The notes beneath the pieces are model-generated. The model ran no database searches and was not told the DNA's origin. It saw only the letters and a list, made by a program, of their open reading frames with translations. Source: Fusarium oxysporum f. sp. lycopersici 4287 (lineage: Eukaryota; Ascomycota; Sordariomycetes; Hypocreales; Nectriaceae). From it: a stretch of DNA of 64,000 bases. A program made the position numbers and the translations under genes. The stretch lies in the NCBI RefSeq assembly GCF_000149955.1, contig NC_030993.1, positions 2,499,544 through 2,563,543 of the forward strand. Reading direction: 5' to 3'. Positions 22,901-34,179 of this stretch are shown here, piece after piece; within the stretch, counting starts at the first letter, position 1, and each line of letters begins with the position of its first letter.

Positions 22901-24822
22901 AGCGGGTCAATGCCACTGCTGACTTCATCAACGCAGCACACGGCGCTTCCTCCCGTCAACATGAGTCCCAGTTGAAGCTTGCGCTTCTGACCACCCGAGA
23001 GAGTCTTTGCAAAAGCCTTTCGCTTCTTATAGAGGTCGACGGATCTGATCAGATCTTCAATCTCTTGTGTGGTAGCCCTGGCGTTAGGAGCTTTTAGATG
23101 ATTGAAGATTCTAATGTGCTCTTCCACTGTCAAGTCGTCCCAGAGCACGTTCTTTTGGGGAGCGATACCAAGACCACCCCTGCCGTCGATTTCGATCGAT
23201 CCACTCGTCAACTTGTTCATGCCTGCAATAGCATCGAGCGTCGTGCTCTTTCCACTGCCATTGGCACCCAAAAGAGCGATAATTTGCCCCTGGCCAATAT
23301 CGAGATCTAGCCCGTTCACGGCGAGAACAGGCGGCTTCTTGTTGGGACCTCGGCGGAACATCCTTGAAAAGAAGCTGGGCTTGTATGTTTTTGAGAATTG
23401 TCGCAATTGCACAGCATTACGACCAATTCGATCTACGTCTGTCTGGTTAAGCAACATCTTTCGGCCTGACGTTTCATTGCTATACAGAGCATGCTCGATA
23501 AGAGCCCCTATCAGGGGATACGCAAATATCTGGACAATCAAGAATATCCAAATAGCAATGCCTGGGAGCGCCGAAGGGCTTCCAGGGGCCACTTTCAGCA
23601 AGTCGGTCGGCATTTCGAGCTCCTCAAACCGTGCCATGTTGCTGATAAAGAACACGAAGGCACTAGGAGTGAAGAAGATCGAAAGAACGGCGACAGGGAC
23701 AGTGCCAGGCGAAGAGAGGGTTTGCGAAAGAATTCCGAGTAGGGCGACGGCCAGGATGGCGGTAATACCACTCAGCTGGGCCTTTCGGAAGAAGGATGCA
23801 AACAACATGGATATAGACGAGAACGCAAGGCCAGTGAGAACATGGAAAACGAGGACAATGCCAACGCTAGTCTTGGCGAAAACACCACCGCGAACAATAA
23901 TGGAGCCAATAATCCATGCTGGTAGGTAGATGAGAGAGAACGAAAGGTGGTGCGCAATAATCCTTGCGACCATGGCGAGCCACGGTTTTCGCACTGGCAT
24001 CATGGCATCGATCAATGTGGACATGCCACTTTCGCGTTCTGTAGCGATGAAACCAGTAAGATGATATGTGACCCAGACAACGGTTCCCAGAAATGCAACA
24101 CCCATCCAGCCCTTTATAACCTTTTGGAATTGTTTACGAATCTCTCGGTCACGCTCTTCAGGGGTCATGCTGGTGTAGGGGTATTCTTGGGTGCCATTCA
24201 GGTTGTTGGCACTGGACCTGTTGGCGAGGGAGATAGCTCTGTCGACGGAGTGTTGAAGCGGGATAATATAGATCTGCTGGTCGTTTGATTTGCTGATTTC
24301 GAATTTTGCGCCTGCGCGTACGAAGTCTCCATCAGCCCGAATGGTGTAGTTCCAAAGGCCCCCAGGGCCTTGATCAGGCGAAGAAAACATGACGACGGCA
24401 CCAAAGCATCTTGTCAATCCCCTCAAGTTACTAGGGCATTCTGCCCTCAAATTCTGTTCACGTTCGATAGGGACAACCTCAAAGTTGACGTCTACAAACT
24501 TGGCAGCATCTTCGAATTGTTGCGTCACAGTGCTGAATACCCGACCAATATTTCCTCCCGTGAAATCGTTGTTGACGAGAACCAATTTCTTACGTCCGCT
24601 ATTGCTTGCTTTTTTAATGGCATCGCCGAGGTCGATAAGTGGTGTTGGTTTGCCGATACCGAATTCTGCTGGAGGAACAAGGAGGTTCTTTGTAAAACTA
24701 AAGAGCGCGGCCAAGAAGATGGGCAAGATAAAGGCCATCCAGATGCATAGTGCAAGATGGCGCATTAAAAGAATGCGAAAATTCTTGCCCATAAGGGTCC
24801 CGACCTGTTTGAGGAAAGTCAT
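19942..24822 (-). CDS. ABCA-type full-size ABC transporter
   Basis: Intronless 1626-residue membrane ATPase with the order TMD1-NBD1-TMD2-NBD2 typical of subfamily A, which in animals moves lipids or sterols; the fungal substrate is unknown. Helix near residues 20-45, a large extracytoplasmic loop (about 50-240) and a helix cluster about 235-450. NBD1: Walker A GANGSGKST (about 520), signature LSGGQKRKLQLG (about 609), Walker B region VCCVDEVSSGID. TMD2 has a second loop (about 850-1010) and helices to about 1225. NBD2: Walker A GPNGAGKST (about 1302), signature LSGGNKRKLSLG (about 1399), Walker B TVVLLDEPSSGLD. Both ATP sites look competent, including the switch histidines in ILTTHFLDEAD and LLTTHSMEEAD. 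The (R/K)KL motif after each signature is an ABCA hallmark. The start MTFLKQ is followed at once by the first helix. Confidence 0.95.
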   Translation of the reverse strand: MTFLKQVGTLMGKNFRILLMRHLALCIWMAFILPIFLAALFSFTKNLLVPPAEFGIGKPTPLIDLGDAIKKASNSGRKKLVLVNNDFTGGNIGRVFSTVTQQFEDAAKFVDVNFEVVPIEREQNLRAECPSNLRGLTRCFGAVVMFSSPDQGPGGLWNYTIRADGDFVRAGAKFEISKSNDQQIYIIPLQHSVDRAISLANRSSANNLNGTQEYPYTSMTPEERDREIRKQFQKVIKGWMGVAFLGTVVWVTYHLTGFIATERESGMSTLIDAMMPVRKPWLAMVARIIAHHLSFSLIYLPAWIIGSIIVRGGVFAKTSVGIVLVFHVLTGLAFSSISMLFASFFRKAQLSGITAILAVALLGILSQTLSSPGTVPVAVLSIFFTPSAFVFFISNMARFEELEMPTDLLKVAPGSPSALPGIAIWIFLIVQIFAYPLIGALIEHALYSNETSGRKMLLNQTDVDRIGRNAVQLRQFSKTYKPSFFSRMFRRGPNKKPPVLAVNGLDLDIGQGQIIALLGANGSGKSTTLDAIAGMNKLTSGSIEIDGRGGLGIAPQKNVLWDDLTVEEHIRIFNHLKAPNARATTQEIEDLIRSVDLYKKRKAFAKTLSGGQKRKLQLGLMLTGGSAVCCVDEVSSGIDPLSRRKLWDIILAERGRRTMILTTHFLDEADLLADHIAILSKGTLRAEGSSVALKDNMGGGYRVHVPKDIGIRETPDIDQVAKKDAFDLITYTAPTSQLAAVVIKSLEAAGITEYRFSGPTIEDVFLQVAEEIRDEEAFRNANHALSVPSSEKVTSKEKQSEKPGLALTNGQRVGYVKQSLILFRKRLTILKRNRFLYLLAFLLPIFAGGLTTLFIIGESTTSCVPGEQSTRAVQRENAFDETEGEDNISVRLLAGPISKLSTDMFSLINPILKGEGGNGNQSSFDIRNSLDLVETFQQFKDKIETDRKNITGGIWLGDDEQGPTFAWVANLAISMPILAQQMLDITLSNASIATTWAPFELPVSDTTGDALQMIVYMSIALSVYPAFFALYPSNERRRFVRGLQYSNGVRPFPLWIAYLLFDLIVVLVSTAIVVAIWAGVSDIWFNIGYVFLVLFLYGIASTLFAYLISLFTKTQLGTYAWAAASQTLIFVVYIIAYMSVLTYSPVTKVDSSLRLVHFVISAFAPIGSALKALFISTNLFSTACDGNSLTKNPSGILYYGGPILYLILQSLIFFGLLIWLDTGSAGASLRGLFQRGNKAESDEEHVDEDIIDEREKVTRNEGNEHGLRVMHLTKSFRDNIAVDNVTFGIKRGEVFALLGPNGAGKSTTISLIRGDIKPDRNGGDVLVEDISVNKNLAGARANLGVCPQFDAMDQMTVREHLEFYAKIRGVTDIEHNVRAVMQAVGLESFSTRMAHALSGGNKRKLSLGIALMGNPTVVLLDEPSSGLDAASKRVMWKTLEATVPGRSILLTTHSMEEADALAGRAGILARRMLALGTPDNLRHRFGDALHIHLVAKSAPRTTQEEMDRMTNWIRQTLPSADVDEKTYHGQIRFSVRASQVLSVTSGRKEEEITRDQEVDLSQSAIGHLVVLLEENKAELGVGHYSVMPTTLDQVFLTIVGQHNVKEENSEEKEQSIWRKIWMFGRS

Positions 24823-26646
24823 GATGATGACTTTTGGATTTTGAAACAGGACAGAAACGCGGTTTTCCCGCGGGGGGGAGTGAAAAGAAGAAGAGAGAAG
24901 TATATCCGTAGGTAGACTACCTTATGCAATTAGGTTCTCAGTTTTCAAAATAAAAGTATGATTCGGAGACGTAAAGTGCTGCTGGCGATGCATCCTCTGC
25001 ATCGTAAGGTTGGATGAAGTTAATTAAGTTCGCAGGCTAGTTAGCAGTGACGAGGTGTCGAGGCTGATTTAAAGTAATACCTCCACAGACACTAGAGAAT
25101 CCACCAAGAGGCAGCTACATAAGCCCCCCGGAGACAAGTCTTGGCGTCATGGGCAGGTAGCCACTCCCTAAAGTGCCCTGCATTTGACCACCCGGAGCCG
25201 AGACAGCCAGTCATCATCACTGTTTCGTTCTTTAACTTAAAGACCTCAGCAGCCTAAATAATTCAGGGTACACAAATCGCTCAAACTCTACGATTCTTGT
25301 ATTCTTCCTATGATATTAAGACTGATACTACTGATTGATCAACATCGTAGACTTCCTGGAGAATCATATCAGGGGAAATAACTGAGACACACCCGGATGG
25401 GAATACGTAACTTTGCTCCGCTCCATATTGGCGTAGCATTATTGCGACGACAAAAACTTACGAATACCTTATTAGCGAGCGGCCCGCAGAATTGGGTTTG
25501 TATTTACGAGATACGGAATACGATTTTATAAACGAGGCCCAATTGCAACATTTTCTCTTTCCCTCCCTTGTTTCGCCAACTGAGGCATCCTACATCTTGC
25601 AGCAACATCAGCATAAGCAATCCTCCCGCATTGTCCATTTATCCACTCATCTCGGCTGTGCGGTTCGACACGCGGCCCACCTGTCATGGATGTCATGATA
25701 TTTCAATCTATGATTCTTCCTTTTCTTCGACACACCGCGAACTAGGTCCGGATAGGAAATCGATTCAGAGCGATACGCGAGGACCATTAAAATGACAAGA
25801 CAAATATCCATCCAATGAGAATCTGCTCGCATGAAGGAATCGGCTCCGTTTACCATGAAACAAAGCTCACGTCGGGAGTTCGGGTCAAAAATCACGCCGA
25901 TTATACAAGTCGACGCTGTCAGCCGAGAATGCCAACCCTTGTAGCGTCTCGTTCTGCACTTGGCAAATATCTTGACCTCGGTGCCCGATTACAGTGATTT
26001 TAGGGGTCCCGGAAAAGGGATGCCTCTTCCGAATTTGTGTGACAGTGTTGGCGATGGTAATACTCAAACATGATATATAGGCTTCATAGCCTCAGAATGA
26101 CAATCTAGGCTAAGCACCAAGGCATGTTGATATCATCTTGTCCCAGGCTGTGTTGCTTTCCTCTAGAAAAAGACAAATGACCGACGCCAACTCTTCCGAA
26201 GGGCAGGAAGATACTTGCTGTAATCGAACAAAGAGACTTGGAACGTAGGCTCTGTTCTTGACTGGGCTTGGTGATGAGGTCCTCCACATTCCATTCTTGC
26301 CCTTTGTCTAGATATTGAACATCTGGAGAAAAGTGCCAAGGTACATGTGTCACAAAGAAATCACAGAAGCTGCACAGCCTCATTTTCGTAATACTACTCT
26401 ATATCAAATCTTAACAAGACCTGAAAACATATCATGGTCTCCGTATCCATCTCCGTCTCCGTTTCTCGGCGCCGGTACTCAAAATCGTACAGGCGGGATG
26501 CCGGTTGCCGCCCGTATGAGCGCGGATACCAAACATGACCCGGTGCTGATTGCAACGATCCTTCAATATACAAACCAACACGCGTCTTCAACACTGCCCT
26601 GTTGCAGAAAATGACAGTAATGGGCCTTTATTCCTCACTCTAACCT
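24823..26646. other. Intergenic region of 1.8 kb
   Basis: Promoter side of the ABC transporter and 3' flank of the Rad4 gene. Open frames on both strands are short and unrelated to known domains; nothing is supported. Confidence 0.5.
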
Positions 26647-29161
26647 CTATTCCACCAAAAACCCTCCGCCCATATCGTCATCATCTGCCATGTCAAACTC
26701 TTCAGTAACATCGCTCGGCGCATCCTCAATCTCTTGGTCCAGCTGTGCCTCTTTAGCCGCTTTATCATCCGCTGCCTTTCTTTCATCTGCATCCACACCG
26801 CTCCAAATCTGTTCTCTAATACGTAACGCCATCATGAACTTCCTCCAAGCCTTGAGTGCGCGGTGTCTTCTTTGCTCATCCTCTACCTCTTGCTCCAGGT
26901 CACCTAGACTATCAATTATAGTTCGTACAGCTTCTTCGTACTCTGTTGCGACCACTACGCCGGTTAAAACGGCAGTGCCATGTCGTCCTTTGAATGAAAA
27001 GCCGGTAAGAGCGGGTGCGTAGTCGACTCCGGCCATAAACGCTGCTCGTGCTGCATGCTCGTGGATAATGTGAGCTCCTCCTTTAGGAATCATACTTGGT
27101 ACATAAACATCGATATTTCCAAACTTGTTCTTCGGTACCAAGCCATTCCGCACTGGGGGTGGTTCGTAGAGCTCTGTCTGATCCTCGGTGTAGATAGGTG
27201 TCCCGGCATCTCCTTGGGCATCCTCATCTTGGTCATCATCCAGGGGGTTCTTTGGTTTCGCTTTTTTCGGTAGCCATTTGGCAGGTATTTCCAATGGCTT
27301 AACCTCCCGCCCCAGACGATACCATTTATCTGCACTTCTCGCAATCCGAACATCTTTCCGCCGGTAGATCTTCTCGAGCGGTGCCCTACTACCTGCAGCA
27401 ACTGTTCCGGAAGGTGTAGCTCCAGGAACAAGGACCTCGTGGCGTCGAAGATGTCGTTCAAGCGCAAAAACTGGATGGTCTTTGAAGTCCTGTACGTTCC
27501 TCGGCATAGGCTCTCTCGCCTCGATACCTACGAGTTCGTTATCCTCAATTTGGTCGAGATCTGTCCGTCGACGCCGGCCGTAGAGTTTCATGACCCGTCT
27601 CCACCAAATATCACCGCCTTCACAAGCTGTGTCGATTCTCGATCTTCGGGTCTTTGCTGTAAAAGCCTTCGCATACCTCCTTGTTACGTCTTTTGCAGTC
27701 CCATCGTCATCAAATGCTACCACGTAAGAAAGGAAATTCTCCTTATCAGTAATGGGTGGCTCCAAGGCTTTCGGCTTCCAAAAAGTATGAGTAACCACAG
27801 CATCTACCGGTTGCCACTTCTGATGTCCGACATCAAGGATCTCGACCCAGTATACAGGATATGAGGATTCTTTTATTCGTTTGCGAGTTTCAAAAGTTGG
27901 ATGAGGTTTCGGGGGAGATATCGTCGGTGTAAACTTATACGATGTTGCGTTTGGGTGCCCCAGCCGCCGACGTGCTGAAGAACTGCCAGTTGGTGAACCA
28001 TATCCAGCACTGGCCATTTCTTGGTACTTAGCCATCGTAGCCCGTACTTGTGCATTTTTCTCTTCTATTGTCGAGCGTTTTTTCGGCTTTTGCTTCAGTT
28101 TCGGCATTGATGGGGCTCCAGATGCACATGCGAGAGGTTGTAGAGAGCACACCAACCGTGCCTGTACGCCAACACTTCGTAGAAGGGCACAATATAGCTG
28201 TGCTCCAACGTCTCTAGACCCTTGTAGCTTTTTTGCCGCTTCTCGGAAATCGTCACGATCTAAGCAGCTTTCCATATCATCTGGCGGTTCATACTGTGCA
28301 TCTGTCAGCCGAGGCCTCCCGATTGTGCGCTGGACTTACATCTTTCAGCTGTTCTGGGTCTTCCGCCCACAGAGCACGCCTTAGACCCCTTTCGGTAACT
28401 TCATATTTTGTCTTCCATACACCTTCTGCCTGCTTGAGACCAGTCTTCAAACTCTCAGTCCTTCCAAATTGCGGAAGGTGTGCGCCGGGGGTGAGGTAGT
28501 TGACTGTCTTGTCCGTTAAATGCGGTCGCAGGTAGTCTTGTACTTTGCCATCATTACACCAATGATTGCGACGTGCAGCGTGTGACAGCAGACATAGAAG
28601 ATGTGTTTTGTGGATATCCATCCGTGTCTTGCGCTCCTCTCTGCTAATTGGTTTGCGCCTCTCGGCAGTCTTCTTTACCTGAGCTGTAGATGATTGATGC
28701 GCTGTAAGATTGAGCTCTAACGACTTTGGTTCTTCGGGTTTGCCTAAATCTTGGAGAGGTGCTGTAAAGTCCACATCCTCGAACATGATATCCTCGTCCT
28801 CATCATCATCGGATTCTAGCTCCATGGTCTGCATCGTTGGCTGGGGCAAGACAACATCTTCAAACTCAATGTCCTCGTCTTCATCGTCATCGTCCTCGTC
28901 CTTGTCCACGACTTGCGCCGGAGGTGCTTTGCTTGGTTCTGTTTGCTTTGGCGCTGCTTCTGATATCTTTCCTAGTTCCGATACTATTCTGCTTTGCCCA
29001 GCACGACGTCGCTTTAAAGGTCGCTCTGGTGATGACCGATCCCGTGAATTCACACCAGCTTCCGTGAGCATATCCTGGTAGATCTCTCCTCCAGTTGGCA
29101 CTGAAGCTGCAGCTCCCCTCCGAGCGCTCGCCCTTGTCGCAGGACGTTTGCGACCTACCAT
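26647..29161 (-). CDS. RAD4: Rad4/XPC-type nucleotide excision repair protein
   Basis: Nuclear damage-recognition factor of nucleotide excision repair, which binds distorted DNA with Rad23. Exons 28340-29161 and 26647-28293 (46 bp intron, GTAAGT...GCACAG) encode 822 residues. Order: basic and acidic N-terminus (runs of Asp/Glu around 100-150); a transglutaminase-like fold without catalytic activity, including MDIHKTHLLCLLSHAARR and VGAQLYCALLRSVGVQARLV; then the beta-hairpin domains BHD1 (FALERHLRRHEVL), BHD2 (YRLGREVKP) and BHD3 (NKFGNIDVYVPSMIPKGG). The C-terminus is acidic and ends GGGFLVE. The start at 29159-29161 (MVGRKRP) is preferred over an in-frame upstream ATG because it opens a typical basic nuclear N-terminus. 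Confidence 0.93.
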
Positions 29162-30032
29162 TTTAGTGTCATAATGTGAATAGACCTGAAGGCGGTGATT
29201 TTTTAAGTGAGCGCGCAACTTGTCGCAAACTTGGTGTGAGTGATTGCCTGGTTGCGTCATACGGTCAGCACTACAAATCGCGAGGTCACGTGCGTGTCAT
29301 GACCTATGTAGCATTCCTAGCAACGTATCAGTTTACACTTTCTGATCGACTCGACTAACATTCGAATGACTCAACTAGTTCTATTTCCGTATAACATATC
29401 AGTCCACGTTTCCATATTCTGTATCAGGCTACAGGTAATCTAGGCCCAACCATACTTCCCCCTCAAGATGAGTGCTTGAGCCCACCCTAGAACGTCAAGA
29501 CGATGAGATTTAAGATCAGTAATTTCAAAGCCCTTAAAACGGAAACGGCTCAATTCAAAACAGTTTCTATTTACTAAGACCTCCGATCAGCATATTACCA
29601 AGCTTTGTACTAGAGGGCTGATGAAACTTGTTGGCCATTGTTGAAGTCTCGGGTGATCAGTAATCGGCCTCAATGCCCTGACTTCTCCAGCGGCCCCAAC
29701 AATTAGTGTGCTTACACATCATGAAGTGTTCTTGGGATACTCATCCCCTTCCGCCAACAATTTTTTGCACGCGCTCCTCCAAGGCCGAAGCGCCAGTAGT
29801 GGCGCGAAAGATGCTTGAGGCCATTCAACTTTCAATCGGCATTCTTACGACCAGGTCCGAATGTCGTGTAAACTTGTTGTAGCCTCACGAACTAGGAGTA
29901 TCGATATTTGTCAGTATAAATCGTAAGAAGGAAATAAAAGGGGCAGTATGGCCTTTCAGGAGATTCTTAATCACCATAAGAGATAACTTCAACACTATTT
30001 AACTATATTTCCATATTCATTCTCGATTAATC
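29162..30032. promoter_or_regulatory. Divergent promoter region of RAD4 and the SDR gene
   Basis: 870 bp between two divergent starts; no gene. The 100 bp before the SDR start are AT-rich with TATAAATCG at about 29914, a plausible core promoter. Confidence 0.4.
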
Positions 30033-31163
30033 ATGTCCAGCAAGCCAATTGTCCTGGTGACTGGTGCGAATGGCTATATTGCCGGGCCCGTCATCGAAGC
30101 TTTTCTAAAGGCGGGCTATGCTGTCCGTGGAACTGTTCGCTCAAAATCTTCGGCAGATCCCCTACTCAGGGCTCTGTCTTCATATGACAAAGATCTTGAA
30201 ATTGTTGAAGTCCCAGACATTGTCGCATCAGGAGCCTTCGATGCTGCGGTCAAGGGTAAGTGTCTCTTCTATCTGTGATAAGTTGGATCTCACAATACCA
30301 GGTGTTCATGCTATCGCACATCTTGCTGCTGGAGTGAGTCTCAGCTTTACAGACCCCGAACCTGTCCTTGAAGTCGCTATTCAGGGAACACTGGGTGTTC
30401 TCGAGTCTGCCATCACCGAGTCGTCCGTCAAATCGGTTGTGCTTATGTCCTCTATTGCCTCTATCATTAACGGCAGTAAAGAAGCACCTGCTAGATTTAC
30501 AGAAGCAGATTGGAATGATGAAGCTTTGGCAGCTGTTAAGAAACTCGGAAAAGAGTCACCCAGCCCTTTGATCTATGCTGCGAGCAAGGTGGCAAGTGAG
30601 AGAGCCTTTTGGAAGTTCCGCGACGAAAGAAGCCCCTCTTTCACCATGACTGCTCTCAACCCAGTGTAAGCTATCCCCGGAGACACTGCCAATTCACTAA
30701 GCAAATCTAACGATGTCGCCGAAGTTTTGTTATGGGACCGCAACCAGGCCTTGAGTCCATCTCAAAGATTGGTGGAACAACTGCCTTTATCTGGCAGATA
30801 CTTTCGGGCCAAGATATCCCCAAGCCACTGACACCAAATCCTGGCTATGTTGATGTGCGTGATATTGCACGAGTTGCTGTCTTCAGCGTCGTCCACCCCG
30901 ACAAGGTAAACGGGGAGCGCTTCCTGTTGGCTTCAGGACTTGTCCCTCCACAGGCTGCTGCAGACGTTCTTCGTAAAGCATATCCTGAGAGACAAGACAT
31001 TATCAAGGCTGGAAATCCTGGGCAGGGATACTTTCCCGGCTACGAGTTTCCCGAGGAAAGATTTCTTGATGCTTCGAATGCAGTCAAAGTAACAGGACAA
31101 GACTTTTATCCTGTCGAGCAGACAATTACTGACACGGCCAAGTCTCTCGAGAAGTTTTTGTAG
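30033..31163 (+). CDS. NAD(P)-dependent extended SDR reductase
   Basis: Cytosolic oxidoreductase of the dihydroflavonol-4-reductase/Gre2-like extended SDR class, probably reducing an aldehyde or ketone. Exons 30033-30255, 30302-30665 and 30725-31163 give 341 residues. N-terminal cofactor motif TGANGYIAGP followed by VRGTVRS, whose Arg suggests NADPH. Then HLAAGVS, the catalytic Ser in VLMSSIASI, and YxxxK as YAASK. After the second intron the substrate side continues FVMGPQPG and YVDVRDIARV, which are conserved in the class. The second intron must use an AAG acceptor (CCGAAG at about 30719-30724) to keep the frame, with a good CTAAC branch site upstream. It is the first of several same-strand genes up to 38.1 kb. 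Confidence 0.9.
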
Positions 31164-31302
31164 GGTTTATATATGTTAAGATGTCCCTTAGGTAATATAT
31201 ATAATAGGACTTAGTATCTTTTAGCTGTTATTGTATAATTTCCCCTGAGCCACACATCCGGCGACTGCAGTAAGAAGAAGTCTTAACTTTACAACGTCCA
31301 CA

Positions 31303-31357
31303 TTAGACGTGTTAAAAAACAACGTCTAAAAAAAAGATGAACCTGCGTAACGCAGGT
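31303..31357. repeat. Two small inverted repeats next to tRNA-Asp
   Basis: TTAGACGT (31303-31310) and ACGTCTAA (31322-31329) form one perfect 8-bp inverted repeat. ACCTGCG (31341-31347) and CGCAGGT (31351-31357) form a second, 7 bp with a 3-nt loop. On the minus strand the second hairpin lies just after the tRNA 3' end and before a T9 run. Confidence 0.8.
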
Positions 31358-31365
31358 GGCTGGAT

Positions 31366-31437
31366 CTCTCCCGCCGGGAATTGAACCCGGGTCTCAAGCG
31401 TGACAAGCTTGCATACTGACCACTATACTACGGAAGA
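31366..31437 (-). tRNA. tRNA-Asp (GTC)
   Basis: 72-nt intronless cloverleaf. Acceptor TCTTCCG/CGGGAGA (one T-G pair), anticodon stem CAAGC/GCTTG around loop TTGTCAC (anticodon GTC), T-arm CCGGG-TTCAATT-CCCGG, discriminator G. The minus-strand downstream T9 serves as terminator. Confidence 0.92.
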
Positions 31438-34179
31438 ATTCCGGGCGTTATCGCCCAGTGTAGAGAGGAGGGGGTTGTGGTCAGTAGCAAACAATGGCTG
31501 TATATATAGTTTGAGCATAGGAATGCGGCTGCTTGAGAAATTGGAAGCGGTTTTATTCCGCGTCTTTGCAATGGTCATCTAAATCTTCTTTTGGAGCATT
31601 AAGTAATAACACAATAGGCCTTCTAGATAAGAATTTTCCTATTTTATATTACCCGAAGTGTGATCTGGCATAAAAATACCTATACAATTACGAAATCTGG
31701 TCGGAAAAGCGATGGAGGCTTCTTAGCCGGACCCAGACGGTGATGCATTTCTCTATAGCTCATAGTGGCAACTCAGGGACGTTATGCATTGAACTCAATC
31801 GATAATGATCAGTAGGTAGTAATTCGCCTACAAGACTAACGTTTTGGGTGATTTGAAAAGGTGATATGGTCTAGCTTGAGATGCTATGGATGATGGCAGG
31901 GTGAGATAATGAGGTCCAGTGCTAGTTGGCACTAATCAGATTTGCAAGAGGCACAATCTAGAGTCCTACCCGACGGCTTTGCAAGGGTTCACAGTAGTAA
32001 TCACGCTATCAAACCAATGCTTAAGCCATTTCCCCTGGCTTATGCCTTCCGAGCCTCTCTTGGACCCAGGGGCCCTCGCAACAAGCTGCTGATGTTTGGT
32101 GTCTGATAATTTGATCTTGGTATACCGCTGATTGTACACCAGTAGTACCTCCTGTGTGCGTTCAAAAGCTGTCTATGATTGCATTTCTAGAACATTGTTC
32201 CTGGTTGTCAGATCAGCCACATCCAAAGTGGTGTATATTTCGGTCCTCCTAGCAGTGACTTGGCTGCACTCATCAGATCTGGGAACATCACACGTCACAT
32301 AGTCGCTACATGATCGACCTTATTGCCCAGATATCATCGGACGATCCTCAGCGGGAGAGCGGCCCTTGTGGGGCCGAGAGATTAGAGCAAACTCCCCTTG
32401 CTTTTGTCGATCTTAGCAACAAGTTATTGTTTGTTTAGTACGAGAAGCTTGACTTCTCTAGGAACGATTACATGTTCTGTCACGACGAACTCGTCGCTGA
32501 AGTCTCATTAAGCCATTGTACTTTAGTACCTGACTGCGGAAGCCTTCGTCTGTATCATATAGAGAGGATCACCGTTCGTATGAACAGACTCTTCATGACA
32601 ATGAGTTACAGTAGTTAATACAGAATCCCCTTCAACTTCTAATAAAGCAGCTCAACACCTAGCAAGGGTGATGCCGCGACTCATGAACATGACTACCGTG
32701 GAAGCTGATCGGGCCAGCAACGGACTTCCTCTGCAGAACACGACGTCAGGAAGATCCCAGGGATTCACTTCGCTTGGACGTCAACCATTTTGCACTCCAA
32801 TGCCAAGAATGTGCATCCAAAATGAGATATTGCGAGTTGCTAGCCTGTTACAGCCCTGTAGATTCATGGCGCCGGCTGTTGCAGCTAGACGCTTACGCTA
32901 GTTCCTGGTGGTAGGCGTGGCTTGTCTCTAAGTTGTGAAGACTCAGCAACCTTGTCTTCAGCTGCATCTGCGCTGGGATCGGCCAACCTCTCAGTACTCC
33001 CCTATATTGGCTTTGTGATACACAGCATCAACTTCGTTGACAGAGTTCGACGTTGTGTTCATTAGGTATTGTGACCTTATGTTAAAGTCCCATATAACAG
33101 AAACTGACAGGTATCCCTTGCGCAAGATATTAAGCTCGTAGGGGTGGATGTATGTCTTGAATAGACAGGACATCGACTGACACTGTCCACAATAGAAACA
33201 CATTCCCCGAATGCTAATAAGTATTCTAGAAGTTTGGGGAAATGATCTTCGACGGCGTTGGGGCCGTTGCAGCCTTCAGTGATGTTGTCAGTTGCTGAGC
33301 CTGGCGCCTGACTCGCATGCCGAATGCGTATTGGAAGAATTACCTTGTCAGACTAAAAGAATTCGGTTCTTTCCATTGATAGGTCACTACCGAGCCCAAT
33401 TTAGCCATGGGTGACGACCACCACCACAAGAGACATTCTGGGCATGCTCGTATTGGTACGAAAACTAACGGGCTCTTGTAGCTGAAACTTAAACAACCAC
33501 CATCATAACGGCGCCTTCCTTTGGATCTTGACTAACAGGTGCATCATCCTCGTCTTTGTTACCGTGCACTATTTTGTCTCCCTGGCCAGTGACCAGATAC
33601 TATACCGCCTGTTAGTTGCAGCTATGGACAGTCCCTTGTCTCCCCAGGCATTTCCCGCCGACGGTTCATATAGATAGCTTCCCCGGCAGGCTACTGGCAT
33701 GACTAGATCCTTATATGAATGCATTGGCGCTGGACCATGCTCTTTGGAATGATATAATTTGACTCTGAAGTCTCTGACATCAAACCCGGAGACAGAAAGG
33801 TTGATTGAGATACGACTTATATGGCCTTGTTCCCCGGTTTTCTGTCACTGCATTCCATCACGAAATCACAAAACGTGAGAGGACGCAGCTTAGCGCCTCG
33901 TTTACCACTACTGTTCTTCCACCCAATACAGCTGTCTGTCATTCTCTCAGAGGAACCTGTGTCCATCTTCTCGCTCATTTGGACGGATTTGGTGCAGCCT
34001 TGGCAATGTGAAAAGTATTCATATATGAAGAACTGCTTTGAGCTTCCAGGAACAGACGCTTGATCCTGAAACCTGCCACCAAATGCCACTACAATTGAAG
34101 AAGACTCGCAATTACAACTAGGGAGGACCGTCGTTTCGACAACAACAAGAAGAAGAAGAAGACTCATCGCAAAACCATC
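31438..34179. other. Gene-poor region of 2.7 kb
   Basis: No supported gene. Open frames here are under 120 codons and show no domain; those at 33.8-34.17 kb overlap the promoter of the next gene. No transposon-like features seen. Confidence 0.5.
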
